The notes: generated by a model from the letters alone, not told the origin. Numbered from the stretch's first letter, positions 1-9,321 are shown. The stretch is 47,906 nucleotides of DNA from Pseudomonadota bacterium (GCA_018242215.1 JAFECG010000019.1:611994-659899); one strand, 5' to 3'. Made by a program: numbers and translations.

Positions 1-55
1 GAATGCACCAATGTCGGAGGATCATTTCTTTGTCGTGCCCAAGGTCGTGGAGTAA
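1..55 (+). CDS. gatC: GatC C-terminus (partial), amidotransferase subunit C
   Basis: Only the last 17 codons are inside the window, reading to a TAA at 53-55. The end of the peptide (EDHFFVVPKVVE) matches the usual C-terminus of GatC, the small subunit that holds GatA and GatB together in the tRNA-dependent amidotransferase. The gatA start lies three bases after the stop, which supports one operon. The gene begins outside the window, so nothing can be said of its promoter. Confidence 0.85.
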   Translation, partial: NAPMSEDHFFVVPKVVE

Positions 56-58
56 GCG

Positions 59-1558
59 GTGACCGATCTTACCAAACTCACGATGGCAGAAGCACGCGAC
101 GGGCTTCGCAAGAAGTCGTTCACCGCGCTCGAGCTGACGGACGCATTCCTCGCCGCGATCGAGAAGGGTAACGCTTCGCTGAACGCCTATGTTCTGCCGA
201 CGCCCGATCACGCACGCGCTCAAGCCAAGGAAAGCGACAAGCGAATTGCGGAGAACAAGGCACGCCCACTCGAAGGACTGCCCGTCGGAAACAAGGATCT
301 CTTCTGTACCCAGGGCATCCGGACGACGGCTTGCTCGAAGATCCTCGACGACTTCAAGCCGACGTATGAATCGACTGTCGGGCAGAATTTGTGGAATGCC
401 GGTGCTGTCATGCTCGGCAAGCTCAACAACGACGAATTCGCGATGGGTTCGTCCAACGAGACGAGTGCGTTCGGCAACGTCGTCAGCCCTTGGCGCCGGA
501 CCGGCAAGGACGGAAAGACATCGACGGACAAACTGGTGCCGGGTGGCTCGTCGGGCGGGTCCTCGGCGGCAGTTGCCGCCAACCTCTGTCTCGCAGCGAC
601 CGCAACCGACACGGGAGGCTCGATCCGGCAGCCAGCGGCGCTGACGGGCACCGTCGGCATGAAGCCGACCTACGGCCGCTGTTCGCGATGGGGCATCGTG
701 GCGTTTGCATCGTCACTCGATCAGGCGGGGCCGATCGCGAAGACCGTGCGTGACAGTGCGATCATGCTGAAAGCGATGGCGAGCCACGATCCGAAGGACA
801 CGACATCCGTCGATGCGCCGATTCCGGATTACGAGGCGGTCCTCGGCAGGGGCGTCAAAGGCCTGCGCGTGGGCATTCCGAAGGAATATCGCGTCGATGG
901 CATGTCGGCCGAGATCCAGAAACTCTGGGATGACGGGATCGCATGGCTCAAGTCGGCGGGTGCTACCATCCACGAGATATCGTTGCCGCACACCAAATAT
1001 GCGCTTCCTGCCTATTACATCGTGGCGCCTGCGGAATGTTCATCAAACCTCGCGCGCTATGACGGCATGCGATACGGACTTCGCGTCAACGGCGACAACC
1101 TGATCGACACCTATGAGAAGACGCGCGCCGCGGGCTTCGGCAAGGAAGTGCGCCGCCGTATCCTGATTGGCACCTACGTTCTTTCAGCAGGCTATTACGA
1201 TGCCTATTATCTCAAGGCGCAGAAAGTCCGGACGCTCATCAAAAAGGATTTCGATGACGCGTGGAACAAGGTCGATGTCGTGCTGACGCCGACGACGCCG
1301 TCTCCGGCCTTCGCATTCGGCGAGAAGTCGGGCGATCCCTTGGCAATGTATCTCGAGGACATATTTACGGTGACGGTGAACATGGCGGGTTTGCCGGGCA
1401 TGTCCGTCCCAGGTGGGCTTTCGGCGCAGGGAACGCCCCTCGGACTGCAGCTGATCGGCAAGCCGTTCGATGAAGAGACACTTTTCCGAACCGCTCAGGT
1501 TATCGAAGATTCTGCCGGCCGTTTTCCGGTGCCGGACGCATGGTGGATGAAGGGCTGA
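59..1558 (+). CDS. gatA: Asp-tRNA(Asn)/Glu-tRNA(Gln) amidotransferase subunit A
   Basis: GatA releases ammonia from glutamine and feeds it to GatB, which amidates misacylated Glu-tRNA(Gln) or Asp-tRNA(Asn). The 499-residue protein has the amidase signature: Lys79 in GNKD, the glycine/serine loop [11 protein letters not shown] at 161-171 with the likely cis-Ser at 164, and the nucleophile Ser188 in [10 protein letters not shown]. The 24-residue spacing between the two serines matches characterised GatA enzymes. Translation starts at a GTG three bases after the gatC stop, so the two are probably coupled. Length is normal for the family. In alphaproteobacteria this complex usually substitutes for a missing GlnRS and/or AsnRS; neither can be checked here. 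Confidence 0.97.
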   Translation: MTDLTKLTMAEARDGLRKKSFTALELTDAFLAAIEKGNASLNAYVLPTPDHARAQAKESDKRIAENKARPLEGLPVGNKDLFCTQGIRTTACSKILDDFKPTYESTVGQNLWNAGAVMLGKLNNDEFAMGSSNETSAFGNVVSPWRRTGKDGKTSTDKLVPGGSSGGSSAAVAANLCLAATATDTGGSIRQPAALTGTVGMKPTYGRCSRWGIVAFASSLDQAGPIAKTVRDSAIMLKAMASHDPKDTTSVDAPIPDYEAVLGRGVKGLRVGIPKEYRVDGMSAEIQKLWDDGIAWLKSAGATIHEISLPHTKYALPAYYIVAPAECSSNLARYDGMRYGLRVNGDNLIDTYEKTRAAGFGKEVRRRILIGTYVLSAGYYDAYYLKAQKVRTLIKKDFDDAWNKVDVVLTPTTPSPAFAFGEKSGDPLAMYLEDIFTVTVNMAGLPGMSVPGGLSAQGTPLGLQLIGKPFDEETLFRTAQVIEDSAGRFPVPDAWWMKG

Positions 1559-1562
1559 GATC

Positions 1563-1913
1563 ATGGATCCCAAACGTCCTTGGGAATGCGCAGACATGTC
1601 CCAGGTTCGCACCGAAATCGATCGCATCGATGCGGCGCTTGTCGACCTCATCGCCGAACGCTTCGGCTATGTAGACCGGGCCTGGCAACTCAAGATGGGG
1701 ACCCGGGAAGGCGCAGTCGTTCAGTGGCGCATCCAGCAGGTCATCGATCGCGTGAAAGAGCGCGCGGCGGAAAGGGGCATGCCGGCCGAGATGATCGAGA
1801 TGGTCGGGGCGCAGTGGCGCAATATGATTGGCTGGTTCGTTCAGTTCGAGGAAGAGAAACTGCGGCAGATGCAGGAAGCCGGCGAGAAATCAGGAGCGAA
1901 CGGTGGGACCTGA
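1563..1913 (+). CDS. Chorismate mutase-family (AroQ fold) small protein
   Basis: This 116-residue protein begins four bases after gatA stops. Its N-terminal helix (QVRTEIDRIDAALVDLIAERF, split here as QVRTEIDRID and AALVDLIAERF) has the pattern of AroQ-class chorismate mutases and PchB-type isochorismate pyruvate lyases, including an early Arg, a mid-helix Lys (WQLK) and a final helix with paired Arg/Trp/Asn. The whole protein looks like the three-helix AroQ unit with a charged tail. The reaction would be chorismate to prephenate, or a related pericyclic step, but the active-site residues cannot be assigned safely by eye. Its place between gatA and gatB is unusual, because nothing else here is an aromatic biosynthesis gene. 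It overlaps the next gene by 11 bases. Confidence 0.85.
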   Translation: MDPKRPWECADMSQVRTEIDRIDAALVDLIAERFGYVDRAWQLKMGTREGAVVQWRIQQVIDRVKERAAERGMPAEMIEMVGAQWRNMIGWFVQFEEEKLRQMQEAGEKSGANGGT

Positions 1914-2214
1914 TTTCCAGCCGGACGTGCCTTTGGGCGAAGTTCTCCTTTATGGCATCCTCAATCCGGCAACGATCATCGTCGCTTTCATGCTCGGGCA
2001 GCGCGCCGACGATAAATCCAAGATCATGATCGCCGGATTCGGGGGTGCGGTCGCGGGATCGGCACTTCTTTACATCGTCACTTTGCTCCGCCTGTGGGAC
2101 GCGCCTACACTGGGGCGCGCAGTGGCGGGTGTCTTCATCGTCTCGCTTGTCGCCGGCTTCGTCTATGCCGCGATCGGCTATGCCACGAAGGGTTGGACCG
2201 GAGGTCAGAAATGA
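1903..2214 (+). CDS. Small three-helix membrane protein between gatA and gatB
   Basis: I place the start at a GTG (1903-1905) because AGGAG lies seven bases upstream and the gene then overlaps the preceding stop by a few codons. A longer in-frame ATG at 1828 has no such site and would run deep into the previous gene. The 103-residue product shows three hydrophobic segments, about residues 12-32, 40-62 and 72-95, joined by short polar loops, and ends in a KGWTGGQK tail. I do not recognise a family. The stop overlaps the gatB start (ATGA), so it is almost certainly translated together with gatB. Confidence 0.75.
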   Translation: MGPDFQPDVPLGEVLLYGILNPATIIVAFMLGQRADDKSKIMIAGFGGAVAGSALLYIVTLLRLWDAPTLGRAVAGVFIVSLVAGFVYAAIGYATKGWTGGQK

Positions 2215-3692
2215 GCTCTCAGAAAGTTGCTGAAAAGCCGAAGTCCAAGAACCTCATCGCGGGCGCGACGGGCGATTGGGAAGTGATCATCGGAATGGAG
2301 GTGCATGCGCAGGTCGCCTCCAAGTCAAAGCTGTTTTCGGGAGCCTCAACGGGCTTCGGTGCCGAACCGAATAGCCACGTCTCGCTTGTCGATGCGGCGA
2401 TGCCCGGCATGCTTCCAGTCATCAATCGCGAGTGCGTGGCACAAGCTATTCGCACCGGGCTCGGACTCAAGGCGCAGGTCAATTTGAAGAGCGTTTTCGA
2501 CCGGAAGAATTATTTCTATCCTGATCTGCCGCAGGGCTATCAGATCTCGCAATACAAACAGCCGATCGTCGGCGAAGGTGAGGTCGAAATCGACGTCGAT
2601 GGGGAAACGCTGAAGGTCGGCATCGAGCGCCTGCATCTGGAGCAGGATGCCGGCAAGTCGCTGCACGACCAGCATCCGGATTATTCCTATGTGGATCTCA
2701 ATCGCTCCGGCGTCGCGTTGATGGAAATCGTCTCGAAGCCGGATCTCAGATCATCGAAGCAGGCGCAGGCCTACGTCACGAAGCTGCGCACGATCTTGCG
2801 TTATCTCGGTACCTCAGACGGCGATATGGAGAAGGGCAATCTTCGCGCCGACGTCAACGTGTCGGTGCGCAAGCCCGGCGCCAAGCTCGGGACACGTTGC
2901 GAGATCAAGAACGTGAACTCGATCCGGTTCATCGGACAGGCGATCGAATATGAGGCGCGGCGACAGATCGACATCATCGAGGATGGGGGCACGATCGATC
3001 AGGAGACGCGGCTATTCGATTCCGCGAAAGGCGAGACGCGTTCAATGCGCTCTAAGGAAGAGGCGCATGACTATCGCTATTTCCCCGACCCCGATCTGCT
3101 GCCGTTGGAGTATACGCAGAGCTACGTCGACGAATTGAAGGCGGTACTTCCGGAACTCCCTGATGAGAAGCGTGCGCGTTTCATGAAGAGCTTCAGACTT
3201 TCAGGCTATGACGCGGACGTGCTCGTGGCCGAGCGCTCTTCAGCAGACTATTTCGAAACGGTCGCGAAGGGCCGCGATGGCAAACTCGCCGCCAACTGGG
3301 TCATCAATGAACTTTTCGGACGGTTGAACAAGGAAGGCAAGGCAATCGAAGAAAGCCCCGTTTCGGCAGCTCAGCTTGGCGGCATCGTCGATCTGATCGG
3401 ATCGAACGCCATCTCGGGTAAGATCGCCAAAGATCTGTTCGAGATCGTATGGACCGAGGGGGGCGACCCTGCCGACATCGTCGAAAAGCGCGGCATGAAG
3501 CAGGTGACCGATACCGGCGCCATCGAGAAGGCCGTCGATGCCATCATCACGGCCAATCCCGAGAAGGTCGAGCAGGCGAAGGCTAAGCCTTCCATGCTCG
3601 GCTGGTTCGTCGGTCAGGTCATGAAATCGACGGGCGGCAAGGCGAACCCGGCCGCCGTCAACGAGATCCTGAAAGCCAAGCTCGGTCTTTAG
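2211..3692 (+). CDS. gatB: Asp-tRNA(Asn)/Glu-tRNA(Gln) amidotransferase subunit B
   Basis: GatB activates the tRNA-bound Glu or Asp with ATP and transfers ammonia delivered from GatA. The start is the ATG at 2211, which has GGAGGT eight bases upstream and overlaps the previous stop as ATGA. An in-frame ATG at 2094 would add residues that match nothing in the family. The 493-residue protein opens its catalytic domain with [17 protein letters not shown], carries the GatB signature [14 protein letters not shown], and ends with the helical tRNA-binding YqeY-like tail ([18 protein letters not shown]). Length and domain order are normal. Confidence 0.97.
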   Translation: MSSQKVAEKPKSKNLIAGATGDWEVIIGMEVHAQVASKSKLFSGASTGFGAEPNSHVSLVDAAMPGMLPVINRECVAQAIRTGLGLKAQVNLKSVFDRKNYFYPDLPQGYQISQYKQPIVGEGEVEIDVDGETLKVGIERLHLEQDAGKSLHDQHPDYSYVDLNRSGVALMEIVSKPDLRSSKQAQAYVTKLRTILRYLGTSDGDMEKGNLRADVNVSVRKPGAKLGTRCEIKNVNSIRFIGQAIEYEARRQIDIIEDGGTIDQETRLFDSAKGETRSMRSKEEAHDYRYFPDPDLLPLEYTQSYVDELKAVLPELPDEKRARFMKSFRLSGYDADVLVAERSSADYFETVAKGRDGKLAANWVINELFGRLNKEGKAIEESPVSAAQLGGIVDLIGSNAISGKIAKDLFEIVWTEGGDPADIVEKRGMKQVTDTGAIEKAVDAIITANPEKVEQAKAKPSMLGWFVGQVMKSTGGKANPAAVNEILKAKLGL

Positions 3693-3701
3693 CGATCGCC
3701 T

Positions 3702-3857
3702 TCAGCCGCTCCGTTGAGCCGTCGGAAGTGCCATTTGCCTGGCTCGTCTTTCGCGCAGTCCGATCATTGCGACGTGTGCAATCCCGTAGCAGGCCAACAG
3801 GACCAATCCGAACGGTACGATTGCTGCTACCACATAGGCTACTTTTGTCGTTGTCAT
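3702..3857 (-). CDS. Small single-pass membrane protein, 51 residues
   Basis: The ATG at 3857 has an excellent ribosome binding site (AAAGGAGAGG) just upstream on the minus strand, so I prefer it over an in-frame start ten codons earlier. The product has one hydrophobic segment of about 22 residues (VAYVVAAIVPFGLVLLACYG) followed by a basic region, IGLRERRARQ. This suggests a single membrane helix with a cytoplasmic, positively charged C-terminus. No family is recognised. It converges on gatB and its stop lies ten bases from the gatB stop. Confidence 0.65.
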   Translation of the reverse strand: MTTTKVAYVVAAIVPFGLVLLACYGIAHVAMIGLRERRARQMALPTAQRSG

Positions 3858-4016
3858 TGGCCTCTCCTTTGGAGGCGGTCGTTTCATTGCGACAAATCAT
3901 AGCACTGATGATTTTAGGTTCGGCTCACGAGCAGCCTACAAATGCGATAGCGATATTTGCCAGCCGGTAACGCGTGGTGGATGATTTCTTAACGCGTATC
4001 GTCCTGGCGAGGCCCG

Positions 4017-5381
4017 TCATATTGGCCGGACGATCAACGGCATTCCGCCCTTCGGCCGCAGCGTGACGCGGCTCACGGGCTCTGGCGCGTGGCGACCATC
4101 CCATTCAAATCGGGCATTTTGTAAGAGCGTGACAAGAATTGCCGTCGCTTCGAGTGTCGCAAAGGACGACCCGATGCAGATGCGCTGGCCATAGCCGAAC
4201 GGCATGAACTGCGTGCGCGGATAGCGCGCTTCATTTTCCGGTAAGAAACGATCGGGATCGAACCGGTCGGGGTCGTCCCACAGCACTCTGTGGCGGTGGA
4301 TGATGAAGATCGGCATGACAATCAGGGTCGGACTGGGAAGCTGCTTGCCGCCGATCTCGACATCGACGGCGTTCACGCGCGTCAGGACCGGTGCCGGCGG
4401 ATAGAGACGCATGACTTCTTTCAGCACGCGGGACAGCATGGGGAGCTTCGTGACCGTTTCCGAGCTGATCGGCTTGTCGCCGACGGTCGCCGCAATTTCG
4501 TTGCGCACGTGTTCCTGCCATTCCGGTGCGCGGGCCAGAATGTAGAGCGCCCAGGTCAAAGCTTTCGCTGTCGTTTCGTGTCCAGCGAAGAGAAATGTCG
4601 CGAGATTATCGGCTATCAGCTCGTCGGACATCGGTTCGCCGGTATCAGGGTGTCTCGCGGCAAGCATGCGCGCCACAAGATCGGTGCCGGTGGGTGTCTC
4701 CTTCCGCCGCTGAGCTACGAGCCGTTGCACGATCGTTCGCAACTCGGTTGCGGATTTTCGCATTCGTGATTTGGCGGGATGCCAGTACGTCTCGGGGTAT
4801 TGCAGGAGCGAGGCAGCGACCTCCCACGAAATCGGATCGAGATAGGCGCGGCCCGCACGCTTGATCGTGTCCCCATCTGCTTTACTGATGCCGGCCAGGA
4901 CAGTCCGGACGATGACGGAGAACGTCGCCTCGGTCATGTCGTCTTCGACATTCGACGTGAAGGGCGAGGGCCCTCGGTCGCGCCACTCGCGGCAGCATTG
5001 GATCGCGGCATCGACCATCGCGGGAACGTAGGTCAGCAGTTCGGCATGTCTGAACGGCGGGCTTGCAATTTTGCGTTGCCAACGCCAGCTGTCGCCTTGG
5101 GCCGTCAGCAATCCATCGCCAAGCATCGGTTTCAGCACGCGACGATCGAGGCGCGTTTTCGGAAACTGTTCCGCGTTCTTGACGAGGATATTTTCGATCA
5201 GGGTCGGATCGGTAACCCACGCGACCAGCGTTCGCTTTCTTCCATACGTAACGACCGGCTCATCGTAGACGGACTGCGGGATCGCCCGAAGCGGATTACG
5301 AATGAACCGACCCAGGAATGGAAGCAGGGGTAAAGGCCGCGACGATGGCTTGACCGTCGGCGGATAGAGCGCAGCTATCAT
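4017..5381 (-). CDS. Cytochrome P450
   Basis: A complete soluble P450 of 454 residues. The heme-binding loop FMPFGYGQRICIG at 392-404 supplies the thiolate ligand Cys402. The I-helix oxygen-activation motif AGHETT is at 266-271 and the K-helix ExxR is E322-R325. The PDRFDPDRF region before the heme loop matches class E P450s such as the CYP4/CYP102-like bacterial groups. It has no membrane anchor and no fused reductase, so it needs external ferredoxin or flavodoxin partners, none of which is next to it. Substrate is unknown; fatty acid or hydrocarbon hydroxylation is one possibility for this class. It stands alone, with no operon partner on either side. Confidence 0.95.
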   Translation of the reverse strand: MIAALYPPTVKPSSRPLPLLPFLGRFIRNPLRAIPQSVYDEPVVTYGRKRTLVAWVTDPTLIENILVKNAEQFPKTRLDRRVLKPMLGDGLLTAQGDSWRWQRKIASPPFRHAELLTYVPAMVDAAIQCCREWRDRGPSPFTSNVEDDMTEATFSVIVRTVLAGISKADGDTIKRAGRAYLDPISWEVAASLLQYPETYWHPAKSRMRKSATELRTIVQRLVAQRRKETPTGTDLVARMLAARHPDTGEPMSDELIADNLATFLFAGHETTAKALTWALYILARAPEWQEHVRNEIAATVGDKPISSETVTKLPMLSRVLKEVMRLYPPAPVLTRVNAVDVEIGGKQLPSPTLIVMPIFIIHRHRVLWDDPDRFDPDRFLPENEARYPRTQFMPFGYGQRICIGSSFATLEATAILVTLLQNARFEWDGRHAPEPVSRVTLRPKGGMPLIVRPI

Positions 5382-5457
5382 GGATCTTCGTGCTCACGTC
5401 AAAGCGATGCGCTGGCGTTGACGGAGTATAGGTCGCAAGAAGGCGGCAGCGCTATGT

Positions 5458-5619
5458 CTAGGCAGATGCCCTTTTGGCGCGGGTGATGCCGGAGAGCTTC
5501 TTCAGGCGCTTGCGGACACCAGCGGTGTTGCCTTGGATGCGCGTCTGGGCGGGACGGCCAATGGTGCGGCGCGCCTTCTTCTTCTGCTTCTGAATATTTT
5601 TCAGCGACGTCTTCGACAT
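5458..5619 (-). CDS. Very basic 53-residue protein, uncharacterised
   Basis: The frame opens at an ATG (5617-5619, minus strand) with a weak GAGG upstream and ends at TAG. The product has 18 Lys/Arg among 53 residues and no Asp or Glu. It includes the runs KQKKKARRTIGRP and GVRKRLKKLSG. Composition suggests binding to nucleic acid or ribosome, but I recognise no family. It lies in the gap between the P450 and a DedA gene, on the same strand as both. The uninterrupted, strongly biased frame and an intergenic position favour a real gene; no experimental or comparative support is available here. Confidence 0.55.
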   Translation of the reverse strand: MSKTSLKNIQKQKKKARRTIGRPAQTRIQGNTAGVRKRLKKLSGITRAKRASA

Positions 5620-5732
5620 AAATGGCCTCGATATCGGGAGGGGATGGTTGGATGGCTACGCACTCTGGCGCAGCGTCGAAGCGATCCTCTACGGGATCGC
5701 GGTTCTTCGCGCAAGCTCAGGCTTCAGGTTAG

Positions 5733-6278
5733 CTATGGGGCGTGTTCAGTGCCCAAAAGATAGCCGAGGCCAAAGTAGGTGGGTGCGATAATGCCTCCCG
5801 CCCAGAGGAAGGCAGAGACAATATTGGCCAGCTGAAATTGCCACTGTGGCAATGCGTACATCCCGGCGACGACAGGGATAACGGCGCGCACCGGGCCGAA
5901 GAAGTGTCCAAAAAATACGCTCAGCGCTCCCCATTTGTCGAAGAATGCTTGTCCGCTGTCCACCATTGCCGGATTGCGGTTGAAGGGCCACAGCTCGCGA
6001 ATGCCGTCCTTGTAGTAGTACCCGATCCAGTAGGAGAGGGCGTAGCCGAACGAGCCGCCGATACCCGCAGCGACAATCGCAGGCCACAGGACGGTGAGTT
6101 GGACGCCACTTTTTGCAAGGAGCGCGGAAATTCCAATCAGAATGGCGGTCCCGGGCCAAAGCAGCGAGAGAAAGCAAAAGCTTTCGAGGAAGGCCACGCC
6201 GAAAGCCACGGGCATCGCCCAGACTTCGTTGGCTCTCACAAACGTAACGACGGCGTCAACGAATTCCTGCACGCTCAT
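5733..6278 (-). CDS. DedA-family membrane protein (SNARE-associated/VTT fold)
   Basis: A 181-residue integral membrane protein of the DedA family, whose members are implicated in lipid-carrier or phospholipid translocation and membrane homeostasis. The hallmark region FFGHFFGPVRAVIPVVAGM corresponds to the family motif F-x-G-R-x-x-G-x-x-R-x-x-x-P-x-x-A-G, here with His in place of the first Arg. Earlier come the reentrant-loop type segment SLLWPGTAILIG and the GGSFGYALSYWIG segment. I start it at MSVQEF (6278), because the 31 residues that a longer frame would add look non-coding. It is the first of two DedA genes in the window. Confidence 0.88.
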   Translation of the reverse strand: MSVQEFVDAVVTFVRANEVWAMPVAFGVAFLESFCFLSLLWPGTAILIGISALLAKSGVQLTVLWPAIVAAGIGGSFGYALSYWIGYYYKDGIRELWPFNRNPAMVDSGQAFFDKWGALSVFFGHFFGPVRAVIPVVAGMYALPQWQFQLANIVSAFLWAGGIIAPTYFGLGYLLGTEHAP

Positions 6279-6374
6279 GGCGAAGCTTTCGAAGTTGCTA
6301 TTTTTTTTGATTCCGGACGTGCAAGGCGTAACGCATGCGGCCAAAAATGGGGTGCCGCTGCGCGGCTTCAAGTC

Positions 6375-6857
6375 TTAGCGACAGCGCCGCGCCATTTCCT
6401 GAGCGAGTTCCTTGGATACTTCGCGTGAAAGCATCGCCCCGCGTGCGACCTGGGCGGATGTCAAGCCAACGTAGGCGCCTCCGCTCAGTGCTGCAGGGCC
6501 GCGATCAGCTTCCTCCTTGCCGTGGGCCAATTCGCTGCATGTCAGCTCTTTTCGTTTCTTGCTGAGGGCCATGAGCCGCACGCCGGACGCATATTCGTGA
6601 GGGCCGGCTGGCTGATTCACCCACGCGTGGGATTTATCCGCCATATAGGAATCGTAGACCATCTTGCGCTGACTGATGCAGACATTGCTGTCGTCGACAC
6701 ATTTCAGCCCGCGCGCCGGGTCGCCAAGGGCTGCATCGTTGCCGGCGCAGCCTCCGATCGCGAATGAGATCAAAACCATTGCGATGGCGGCGTGTGGCTT
6801 TCTTGAGTGCGTCACTTTTTTCGGTCTATGCAAAGGCAGAATCCGTTTTCGCTTCAT
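6375..6857 (-). CDS. Predicted lipoprotein, unknown function
   Basis: With the start at 6857 the product is 160 residues: a long basic leader (MKRKRILPLHRPKK), a hydrophobic stretch (AAIAMVLISFAIGG) and a lipobox ending at Cys37 (IGGC). This indicates export and lipid modification. The mature part carries one Cys pair (LKCVDDSNVC), a region rich in charged helices and a terminal ARRCR. No known domain is seen. An in-frame start 47 codons upstream exists, but it would bury the signal peptide. It is transcribed toward the DedA gene with about 100 bases between them, and its 5' end is divergent from the quinone oxidoreductase. Confidence 0.75.
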   Translation of the reverse strand: MKRKRILPLHRPKKVTHSRKPHAAIAMVLISFAIGGCAGNDAALGDPARGLKCVDDSNVCISQRKMVYDSYMADKSHAWVNQPAGPHEYASGVRLMALSKKRKELTCSELAHGKEEADRGPAALSGGAYVGLTSAQVARGAMLSREVSKELAQEMARRCR

Positions 6858-6991
6858 CTGCCGGTAGAAAGCCAGCGTGGCAGGCTCGTGGCATAGGGCG
6901 GTCCAAGATGTGGTCTTCGTCAAGCCACTAATGGGATTCGCGACGAAACGGCATCGCCGTGATTGGAAGATTGCCTGGGAAAGGGTGTGAA

Positions 6992-7960
6992 ATGCCAAAA
7001 TCGGTTCGTGTACATGCCTATGGCGGCCCCGAGGCGCTCATGTACGAAGATGTGGCGACGCCGGAGGCGGGTCCTGGCGAGGTGCTTCTTCGGCAACATG
7101 CGATCGGTGTCAATTTCATCGATATCTATCAGCGGACAGGGCTCTACAAGCTGCCGAGCTTTCCGGCGACGATCGGCTCAGAGGGGGCTGGGGAAGTGAT
7201 CGGAGTCGGGCCCGGCGTCGAACGGTTCAAGGTCGGAGATCGAGCGGCATATGCAGGCGAGACAGGCGCCTATACGGAAATCCGTTCCATTCCGGCAGAC
7301 CGGCTCGTCAAGCTTCCCGACGGGGTCGATTACGAAACCGCCGCGTCGATGATGCTGCGGGGGATGACAGTTCGCTATCTCCTTCGCGAGACGTACAAGG
7401 TTGATGCCGGAACAACCCTGCTTTTTCATGCGGCCGCCGGTGGCGTCGGCCTGATCGCCTGCCAATGGGCGCGGGCGATTGGGGCAACGATGATCGGCAC
7501 GGTGAGCACCGATGAGAAAGCGGAACTTGCGAAGGCAAACGGCTGCAGGCACGTGATCAATACGATGCGTGAGGATTTCGTCGCGCGCGTCGATGAACTG
7601 ACTGAGGGACGGGGATGCGACGTCGTTTATGATTCCATCGGCAAGGATACGTTTCCGAGGTCGCTCGATTGCCTGCGGAGGAAAGGTTTGTGGGTCTCCT
7701 TCGGAAATTCCTCCGGTCCCGTTCCGCCCTTCGCGTTAACGGCCCTCAAAGGCTCACTTTTCGCCACGCGCCCGTCGCTTTTGGCCTATACGGCGACAAC
7801 TCAGGATCTGGAAGAAAATGCCGAAGACCTATTCGAGATGGTGTTGAGTCGGAAAATTTGTATCACGACCAATCATCGCTATCCGCTGGCTGGAGCGGCG
7901 GACGCACACCGCGATCTCGAGGCTCGGCGAACGACGGGATCCGTCATTCTCGTTGCCTGA
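6992..7960 (+). CDS. NAD(P)H:quinone oxidoreductase (zinc-independent MDR family)
   Basis: A 322-residue medium-chain dehydrogenase/reductase of the quinone reductase (QOR) type. The N-terminal catalytic domain has NFIDIYQRTGLY, typical of QOR, and no structural zinc cysteines. The Rossmann domain has HAAAGGVGLIACQWA as the dinucleotide loop, followed by GATMIGTVSTDEK. Such enzymes reduce quinones or enones with NADPH. I choose the ATG at 6992, since it gives the usual MPKSVRVHAYGGPEAL opening; a GTG at 6959 is also in frame. The GST-like gene starts ten bases after the stop, so the pair probably forms a small detoxification operon. Confidence 0.92.
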   Translation: MPKSVRVHAYGGPEALMYEDVATPEAGPGEVLLRQHAIGVNFIDIYQRTGLYKLPSFPATIGSEGAGEVIGVGPGVERFKVGDRAAYAGETGAYTEIRSIPADRLVKLPDGVDYETAASMMLRGMTVRYLLRETYKVDAGTTLLFHAAAGGVGLIACQWARAIGATMIGTVSTDEKAELAKANGCRHVINTMREDFVARVDELTEGRGCDVVYDSIGKDTFPRSLDCLRRKGLWVSFGNSSGPVPPFALTALKGSLFATRPSLLAYTATTQDLEENAEDLFEMVLSRKICITTNHRYPLAGAADAHRDLEARRTTGSVILVA

Positions 7961-7969
7961 GGCACCCTA

Positions 7970-8629
7970 ATGCTGGACGACGGAGAAGAGGAGCCGATAT
8001 CGCTCTATTTTCGGCCGACACCGGACGGCTTGAAAATTTCCATCCTCCTCGAGGAGCTTGGCGTCCCTTATGACGTCAAGGATGCGGATGTCGGCAAAAG
8101 AGAGCACTTCGCTGCGCAGTTTCACGCTGCTTCGGCCGATCTCGGTTTTCCGGCCATCGTCGACCCGGAGGGGCCGGACGGACATCCTCTCGTCATGTTC
8201 GAATCGGGCGCCATCCTGCATTATCTTGCCCGCAAATTCGGTGGATTTTATCCATCGAACGAACGCGCCAGGGCGGATGTCGATCAGTGGCTTTTCTGGC
8301 AGGTGAGCAGGCTCGGTCCGATCGCGACGCAATGTAATCATTTCCGGCACCATGCGCGGGAAAAGGACTGCTATGCCATAGATTATTATACAAATGAGGT
8401 CGGGCGGTTGTTCGGTGCCATGGACGTCCGCTTGCGCGACAGCGCTTATCTCGCAGGATCATACTCGATCGCCGACATAGCGAGCTTTCCGTGGGTGCGC
8501 AGCTGGAAGACGCTCGCACAGGACATTTCGCGATTTCCGAATGTCGAACGATGGCTTCGCGAGATCGGCGGGCGCCCGGCTGTAGCGAGGGGCCTATCAG
8601 TGACGAAAAAGGAGACGACAGATCCCTAG
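7970..8629 (+). CDS. Glutathione S-transferase, Nu-class-like (YfcG/YghU type)
   Basis: The 219-residue protein follows the quinone reductase by ten bases. The N-terminal thioredoxin-fold domain has LYFRPTPDGLKISILLEEL, close to the E. coli YfcG opening in which a Thr near the N-terminus contacts glutathione. FPAIVDPEG and FESGAILHYLARK supply the cis-Pro and the Glu-Ser glutathione-binding pair. The helical domain has QWLFWQVSRLGPIATQCNHF and YSIADIASFPWV, also YfcG-like. YfcG-type enzymes act as disulfide-bond reductases or peroxidases using two glutathione molecules. A start 14 codons in, at the conserved region, cannot be excluded. Its stop overlaps the convergent lipoprotein gene by four bases. 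Confidence 0.9.
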   Translation: MLDDGEEEPISLYFRPTPDGLKISILLEELGVPYDVKDADVGKREHFAAQFHAASADLGFPAIVDPEGPDGHPLVMFESGAILHYLARKFGGFYPSNERARADVDQWLFWQVSRLGPIATQCNHFRHHAREKDCYAIDYYTNEVGRLFGAMDVRLRDSAYLAGSYSIADIASFPWVRSWKTLAQDISRFPNVERWLREIGGRPAVARGLSVTKKETTDP

Positions 8630-8907
8630 GGCGTCCTGTCGGGCGATTCCGAGAGCGAATCCGGATCAATCGTGCGGCCGGTGACCTTCTGGAACGCCAT
8701 CGCGCTCAGGACCTTGTTCGATTGAACGTAGCGGAGTGCCTCGGGAATTTGATTGCCTGTAAGCGGCTGGGCCGCCGCCGCATCGTCTCCAGCGAGGTCC
8801 ATAAGGCCGATGTAGGACGGGCGCGATCCGGCTTCCTGCGCGCAACCAGCGAGTGCCAAAACTCCTGCAGCCGCCAAAAAGCGGCAGAGCGTCGCGTTAA
8901 GCATCAT
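8626..8907 (-). CDS. Small predicted lipoprotein, 93 residues
   Basis: The N-terminus is a clear lipoprotein signal: a short leader, the hydrophobic run FLAAAGVLALAGC and lipobox LAGC with Cys22. The mature part has about 70 residues, including GLMDLAGDDAAAAQPLTGNQIPE as two overlapping helices (GLMDLAGDDA and AAAQPLTGNQIPE) and a polar tail. I do not recognise the family; no catalytic motif is visible. It converges on the GST gene with a four-base overlap. Either of the two adjacent ATG codons could be the start. Confidence 0.75.
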   Translation of the reverse strand: MMLNATLCRFLAAAGVLALAGCAQEAGSRPSYIGLMDLAGDDAAAAQPLTGNQIPEALRYVQSNKVLSAMAFQKVTGRTIDPDSLSESPDRTP

Positions 8908-9321
8908 CCCTCATCAAGCTGCGGTGCAGCTTGAACCTCCTCGATCTCGAGTCTCGCTTCGACCCGCGATTATTAACGTTACCAGCACAAGGCTGAACCC
9001 CGGCTGAACAGCGTGAACCCCGTCGTCCTGCAACCCTATCCGGACCGGCTTTTTGAAGCATGGTTAGCAAATGATGGCAAGCCGGGTTAACCGGCCGTCA
9101 CTAGGTGTCGTCTTGTGGAAAAAGTGCACCGGATCTGGCCGGCGAATAAGAGGCACTCAACCAAACTTAGTCATAAGTTACTCGAAATTTGTTCGGCTTT
9201 TTACGAGTTTTCATCCAAGTCCTGAGATCGTTCTTGTGCACTTCATTCAGGGTTGCGAAGTGCGGAACACGGCCGCGTTCAACATCATGTGCGTAATGGC
9301 GGCTGAGCGGGAGTAGATGCC
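8908..9321. other. 414-base gap without a supported gene
   Basis: The gap separates the leftward lipoprotein gene from the rightward Sel1-like gene and must hold both promoters. It contains a short palindromic CCGGTTAACCGG-like core near 9085-9096 and moderately AT-rich sequence at 9160-9215. An open frame of 81 codons at 9071-9316 has no ribosome binding site and no protein-like composition, so I do not call it. Confidence 0.5.

Noticed and set aside
9071-9316. Rightward 81-codon frame before the Sel1-like gene
   Set aside because: No ribosome binding site, no hydrophobic or domain pattern, and the end abuts a better supported start.
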